In this document: positions 13,846-17,002 of the stretch, in pieces
How the letters are laid out: each line of letters opens with the position of its first letter
Numbering within the stretch: position 1 is the first letter of the stretch
The notes under the pieces: generated by a model
What the model was told of the DNA's origin: nothing
Database searches by the model: none
What the model saw: only the letters and a program-made list of their open reading frames with translations
Translations under genes and position numbers: made by a program
Source of the DNA: an uncultured Clostridia bacterium
Lineage (GTDB): Bacteria > Bacillota > Clostridia > Peptostreptococcales > Anaerovoracaceae
Length of the DNA stretch: 17,002 nt
NCBI GenBank assembly: GCA_934271235.1
Contig: CAKQQT010000032.1
Span: 1 to 17,002 of the forward strand
Direction of reading: 5' to 3'

Positions 13846-14718
13846 TCAGATCACATGTTTGTCCAGGAACTTTTCCATCAGATTCATATAGTGCTCTGAC
13901 TGGACGATGAATCCTACATGTCCGCCCGGAACATTGAGGATTTCTGCGTCCAGTTTGCTAAATAATTCTGCAAGACGGTCCTGATCCTCTTTTTTGAAAA
14001 TGTCTTTCTCCGGCAGGAGAACTTGTATCTTCCCCCTCAGATACGCAAAATCATTTTCTTCAAAAATCGGATAGTCCCTCAGCATATAGACGCACTTAAA
14101 ACTATGGATAAACCGCTGCTTATAGTTCAAATCAGATGCCACTGTTTCATAGAACCCTCTGCCATATTTCCGATCCTCTTCCGATTCGCATTCCAAAAAT
14201 CCCTTGCTCTTTTTGAGCAACAAGTTCATTTCCGTTTTTGCAGGAACCAGTTTCAGCAAAAGAAGGAATATCGGCGTTGAAAAGCGTTCTTTGCGGATGT
14301 CTCTGACATAATCGGAATCCACCGTCAAGGTGGTTGTCAGGATCATGGTTAAAACGGATTCCGGATGCCTCTTCGCAAAAATCTGGGCATATACACCGCC
14401 ATCACTTGCACCGATCAAGATCACTTTTTCAATCGACAATACTTTCAATAGTTTTGCAGCAAAGTCGATCTGTTCGTCCGCGTTGACAGTATGGAACGGA
14501 TATTCATAAATCAGAAATCTATATTTCTTTCCAAGCTTTTCGGCATACGGCATCCACATCTCCTGCATCTCTAATCCGTTAAAAAAGAGAATGACCGGTG
14601 CGCCGTCCTTGCCGCCATATTGGTATCTTACCTTTACATTGTCAACAACTGCTGTTTGATATGGAACCTTCTTCAAAAAGGCATCATACTCTTTTTTAAA
14701 GTCTCTGCTGTCATACAT
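13846..14718 (-). CDS. Alpha/beta hydrolase, GASDGG lineage (paralogue of 8633-9478)
   Basis: A 290-residue alpha/beta hydrolase. FFNGLEMQEMWMPYAE (45-60) is the oxyanion-side region, nucleophile elbow GASDGG is at 103-108 (Ser105), the acid is Asp239 in LPEKD, and the base is His267 in PGGHVGF. It shares elbow, EMWM motif and C-terminal GGH with the protein at 8633-9478. It uses more A and T than its paralogue, which suggests a different history. ATG 14718 is chosen because GGGAGG lies nine bases upstream; the in-frame ATG at 14727 touches that SD. It follows a flavin reductase fragment and has no partner gene. Confidence 0.85.
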   Translation of the reverse strand: MYDSRDFKKEYDAFLKKVPYQTAVVDNVKVRYQYGGKDGAPVILFFNGLEMQEMWMPYAEKLGKKYRFLIYEYPFHTVNADEQIDFAAKLLKVLSIEKVILIGASDGGVYAQIFAKRHPESVLTMILTTTLTVDSDYVRDIRKERFSTPIFLLLLKLVPAKTEMNLLLKKSKGFLECESEEDRKYGRGFYETVASDLNYKQRFIHSFKCVYMLRDYPIFEENDFAYLRGKIQVLLPEKDIFKKEDQDRLAELFSKLDAEILNVPGGHVGFIVQSEHYMNLMEKFLDKHVI

Positions 14719-14748
14719 GATCGTCATCCTCCCAAATTCCGATTGATC

Positions 14749-14928
14749 TCATTCATAAATCGATTTACCGAACGCGTATGCTTCCGTCAAATGGTTGGTT
14801 TTGTCGATCTGCGGTTTGCCATTGGTATCGCCACAGCCGCCCGCCAGCAGCATGCCCCTGTCATGGAAGCCGATATAATTCACAATGGCAAACTGATAGT
14901 AAAAGCTTTTAGCTTGTACGAGATAAAG
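14749..14928 (-). pseudogene. C-terminal fragment of an NAD(P)H-dependent FMN reductase/flavodoxin-like protein
   Basis: A 59-codon frame open from a stop at 14929-14931 to TGA at 14749-14751. It reads FYYQFAIVNYIGFHDRGMLL, then AGGCGDTNGKPQIDKT and FGKSIYE. I recognise this as the end of NAD(P)H-dependent oxidoreductases of the flavodoxin-fold type, though the exact subfamily is uncertain. The N-terminal flavin-binding part is absent; the SirTM gene ends just upstream. Probable remnant after a deletion. Confidence 0.55.
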
Positions 14929-14942
14929 CTACATGCTCTGCT

Positions 14943-15884
14943 TTATAACCGTGACTCTGAAATCTTAGACAAAACCTCTCCCACATCCCCATTGATGCAG
15001 ATCGATCGCTGTTTAATCTCATCCGGTACGCAGGCTTCGCCGAAGTTCAGGCAGGCGTAGGTGGCCTGCTGCCATCGGTCGGTCATGTTCCAAAAACTGT
15101 ATTTAATGATGCCGGGCGTGTTGAATCCGACCCCCAGCTCCAGAAACAGCGTGTTCACGTGTTGGTGCCTGCGCAAAAATTCGCTGTACCGCTCTGCTGC
15201 CCTATGCCAGCCCGCATCTTCCGCAAACGTATCATCTGCACGCAGGTTCATGCTCATCGGTTTGCCGCAGCGCGGGCAGTGCGGCACAAGCTCTGTCGGC
15301 ACGACCATCTTCGGCTGCACGCCGTCCGGTAATCGGAGCGTCCTGTCCTCTGCAATCTCGTATCCTTGTGAAAGCACCATCTGTCTTATGACCGCTTCAT
15401 TGTCGTAAGTCTCCTTATGGCAAGGCTCGCTGCACTGAAACAGCCCATAATCCCCCTGCGTATAGAACAGGCGATGCTTGTCTAAGCCTGCCTTCTGGAA
15501 GCAGTGATCCACATTGGTCGTCAGCACGAAATAGTCTTTATCCCGCACCAAGGCAAGCAAACGGTCGTAAACCGGCTTCGGTGCGTCCATATAGCGGTTG
15601 ATCCAGATATAACGGCTCCAGTAGGCCCAGTGCTCTTCTAAGGTCCGATAGGGATAGAATCCGCCGCTGTACATGTCTGTAACCTTGTATTTTTCAGCAA
15701 AATCGCCAAAATGCGATGTGAATCTTTCGCCGTTGTAAACAAAGCCCGCGGAAGTCGAAAGCCCCGCGCCAGCCCCGATGACTACGGCATCTGCGTTTTG
15801 CAAAGCGTCAGCCAGCTGCTGCACTGTATCACACGCCTGCGAGGAGGCGTTCGTAGATTTCTTTGTCCATATCTTTGAAAACAT
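14943..15884 (-). CDS. SirTM-class sirtuin (protein ADP-ribosyltransferase type)
   Basis: A 313-residue Sir2-fold protein of the macrodomain-linked SirTM class, whose characterised members mono-ADP-ribosylate proteins instead of deacylating them. The NAD loop GAGAGLS is at 37-43. The active-site segment is TTNVDHCF (122-129), with Asn124 and Asp126. At the position of the sirtuin catalytic His the protein reads YTQGDYG (141-147), a Gln as known for SirTM. A zinc site is suggested by Cys151/Cys155 and Cys203/Cys206; GVGFNTP lies at 251-257. ATG 15884 lies inside the macrodomain gene (56-base overlap) with an AAGGTGAT SD, so the two genes are translated from one mRNA. In S. aureus and S. pyogenes the operon also has a GcvH-like lipoyl carrier (GcvH-L) and lipoate ligase; neither is in this window, so the target protein is open. 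Confidence 0.9.
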   Translation of the reverse strand: MFSKIWTKKSTNASSQACDTVQQLADALQNADAVVIGAGAGLSTSAGFVYNGERFTSHFGDFAEKYKVTDMYSGGFYPYRTLEEHWAYWSRYIWINRYMDAPKPVYDRLLALVRDKDYFVLTTNVDHCFQKAGLDKHRLFYTQGDYGLFQCSEPCHKETYDNEAVIRQMVLSQGYEIAEDRTLRLPDGVQPKMVVPTELVPHCPRCGKPMSMNLRADDTFAEDAGWHRAAERYSEFLRRHQHVNTLFLELGVGFNTPGIIKYSFWNMTDRWQQATYACLNFGEACVPDEIKQRSICINGDVGEVLSKISESRL

Positions 15885-16608
15885 TAAAAATCACCTTCTT
15901 TACACTGGTTTCGTTTTTCAGGAATGTCTGCACGGTTTCCACTGCGATCTCAGCCGCACGCTGATTGGGAAAATGGAACTCTCCGGTCGAGATGCAGCAA
16001 AACGCCACGCTTTCTAACTCATACGCTGCCGCCAGCTGCAGACAAGATCGGTAACCGTTCGCAAGCAGCTCGCAGTCGTGCTTCGTCAATGGTCCGCTGA
16101 TGATCGGTCCGACTGTGTGGAGAATATAGCGGCACGGCAGGTTATAGGCTTTCGTGATCTTCGCCTTTCCGGTCGGTTCCGGCATGCCTTGTATTTTCAT
16201 CAGCTTGTCGCAGTCGAGCCTGAGCTGCACGCCCGCAAAGGTATGGATGCAGTTATCGATACATCTGTGATTCGGCACATAGCAGCCGGTCATGCCGCTG
16301 TTGACCGCATTGACAATGGCATCACACCGCAGAGTGCTGATATCCCCCTGCCAGATCGCGATTCCCGGCTGTACCTCCGGGAGCGCATCCGCATCAGTCA
16401 CACCCCTATGCCGCAGTTCTTCCTCTAAGTATGCGTCCTGAACCTGCAAAAACTCTGCGTCGGCAGGTGCCGGCATGCGTACGTTGAGCAACGCCCGCAG
16501 TAATGTTTTTTGTTCGCTGCGGTTATGCGGGACCGCGATCTTCGCATACGCCGGCTGCTCATTCAATAATTTGTTTATGAGATAAATTCTTCTTTCTTCC
16601 TGTGTCAT
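15829..16608 (-). CDS. Zinc-containing macrodomain protein, ADP-ribosylhydrolase partner of SirTM
   Basis: A 259-residue macrodomain protein. An N-terminal helical extension (1-80) precedes the macrodomain: WQGDIS (86-91), AIVNAVNSGMTGC (97-109), NHRCIDNCIHT (113-123), GVQLR (126-130) and CISTGEFHFP (205-214). The Cys/His-rich stretch 109-122 is typical of the zinc-dependent macrodomains found beside SirTM, which remove the ADP-ribose that SirTM adds. ATG 16608 has an AGGG-type SD and a good promoter upstream. It is the first gene of a two-gene unit and overlaps SirTM by 56 bases, a strict coupling of writer and eraser. Confidence 0.9.
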   Translation of the reverse strand: MTQEERRIYLINKLLNEQPAYAKIAVPHNRSEQKTLLRALLNVRMPAPADAEFLQVQDAYLEEELRHRGVTDADALPEVQPGIAIWQGDISTLRCDAIVNAVNSGMTGCYVPNHRCIDNCIHTFAGVQLRLDCDKLMKIQGMPEPTGKAKITKAYNLPCRYILHTVGPIISGPLTKHDCELLANGYRSCLQLAAAYELESVAFCCISTGEFHFPNQRAAEIAVETVQTFLKNETSVKKVIFNVFKDMDKEIYERLLAGV

Positions 16609-16631
16609 GGTTCTGTCCCTTTCTGTCTCCT

Positions 16632-16660
16632 ATTTTATATCGTTTGTTGACGCACGGCAA
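16632..16660 (-). promoter_or_regulatory. Sigma-A promoter of the macrodomain/SirTM unit
   Basis: On the minus strand TTGCCG (16660-16655), 17 bases, TAAAAT (16637-16632), 23 bases before the start codon. The -35 is imperfect. Confidence 0.45.
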
Positions 16661-16725
16661 GTACGCACAAATTTGTAGGATAGTTACCGCGGGGAAACAA
16701 TTACTTGTCCTGAATCTCCATCAAC

Positions 16726-16768
16726 ATAAAAATATCTCCATCATTTTACTTGTAATGGCGGAGATATT
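16726..16768 (-). terminator. Intrinsic terminator of the Fic-like gene
   Basis: On the minus strand AATATCTCC pairs with GGAGATATT (nine perfect pairs, 16731-16739 and 16760-16768), with further inner pairing, followed by a T-run (16730-16726). It begins three bases after the stop at 16772. Confidence 0.75.
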
Positions 16769-16771
16769 ATA

Positions 16772-17002
16772 TTAAATGCGAACATAGCCGGTAGATGGAC
16801 CTGCACCAACTTTTGCGATATACCCACTCTTAACCAGATCCGTCAAAGTCCTTTCCACGGTAACTTTGCTTATATCAGGACAAAGCTCCATGATTTCTTT
16901 CTTTGTAATCTTGCCGACCTTGTTATCAATAACTGCTTTAATTCTATCAGGCTTAGAAAGACCGCGATGCTTCAAATGCTCTACACGGCTTTCAAATTCA
17001 TT
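16772..17002 (-). CDS. C-terminal winged-helix part of a probable Fic-family protein, cut by the window edge
   Basis: The frame is open from the right edge (17002) to a stop at 16772, so only the last 76 residues are seen and the start is outside. The segment KITKKEIMELCPDISKVTVE and the following LTDLVKSGYIAKVGAG form a small winged helix-turn-helix. It ends in GPSTGYVRI, as in many Clostridia Fic (AMP-transferase type) proteins. The catalytic HPFxxGNGR motif would be upstream, outside the window. Another protein with a C-terminal winged helix, such as an AlbA_2-type regulator, is possible. Confidence 0.55.
   Translation of the reverse strand, partial: NEFESRVEHLKHRGLSKPDRIKAVIDNKVGKITKKEIMELCPDISKVTVERTLTDLVKSGYIAKVGAGPSTGYVRI

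Noticed and set aside
1..17002. CRISPR array, tRNA, rRNA, insertion sequence or phage module
   Set aside because: No regularly spaced repeats, tRNA-like cloverleaf, transposase motif or terminal inverted repeat pair was seen; the DUF5131-like start is only nine codons long.

Overview
The window looks like chromosomal DNA of an anaerobic Clostridia-type Firmicute (Bacillota). Supporting signs are strong purine-rich Shine-Dalgarno (SD) sites, sigma-A promoters, moderate GC content, and a gene set with a trimeric purine nucleoside phosphorylase, AAA_14/DUF4143 ATPase, TetR and AraC regulators and a macrodomain/SirTM pair. Genus cannot be assigned by eye. There is no tRNA, rRNA, CRISPR array or intact transposon.

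Layout. (1) 162-2416, minus: one promoter drives a small membrane protein, an alpha/beta hydrolase and a TcmP/LCM-like methyltransferase whose frame is broken at A AAA AAG. (2) 2432-4227, minus: an AAA_14/DUF4143 ATPase and a stand-alone ACT protein. (3) 4311-6932, minus: a shortened ketopantoate-reductase-like protein, purine nucleoside phosphorylase and a second alpha/beta hydrolase, closed by a 17-bp stem terminator. (4) 6981-9478, plus and divergent from (3): an ATC-hydrolase-like gene (frameshifted) and two more alpha/beta hydrolases. (5) 9531-11326, minus: an AraC regulator coupled to a chimeric ABC gene that joins an ATPase to the last part of a permease. (6) 11422-12829, minus: a small hypothetical gene, fragments of DUF3795, probable DUF5131 and cysteine hydrolase genes, and a TetR gene with promoter and palindromic operator. 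(7) 12841-14928: two alpha/beta hydrolases among fragments of an XRE regulator, a DUF4143 ATPase and a flavin reductase. (8) 14943-17002, minus: overlapping macrodomain and SirTM sirtuin genes and the C-terminal end of a Fic-like protein.

The strongest new signal is a shared operator, GTTAG-N6-CTAAC, found exactly three times (2358-2373, 6819-6834, 7020-7035). Each copy lies 33-45 bp before the first start codon of transcription units 1, 3 and 4. All three units have an extended -10 promoter, and each carries one member of the same alpha/beta-hydrolase lineage. This suggests one unseen regulator, not encoded next to any site, controls a dispersed hydrolase regulon. The second theme is decay: two single-base frameshifts, one in-frame deletion fusion, one shortened gene and at least five gene fragments lie between healthy genes, so this appears to be a turnover-prone accessory region. 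Some single-base events could be assembly errors.
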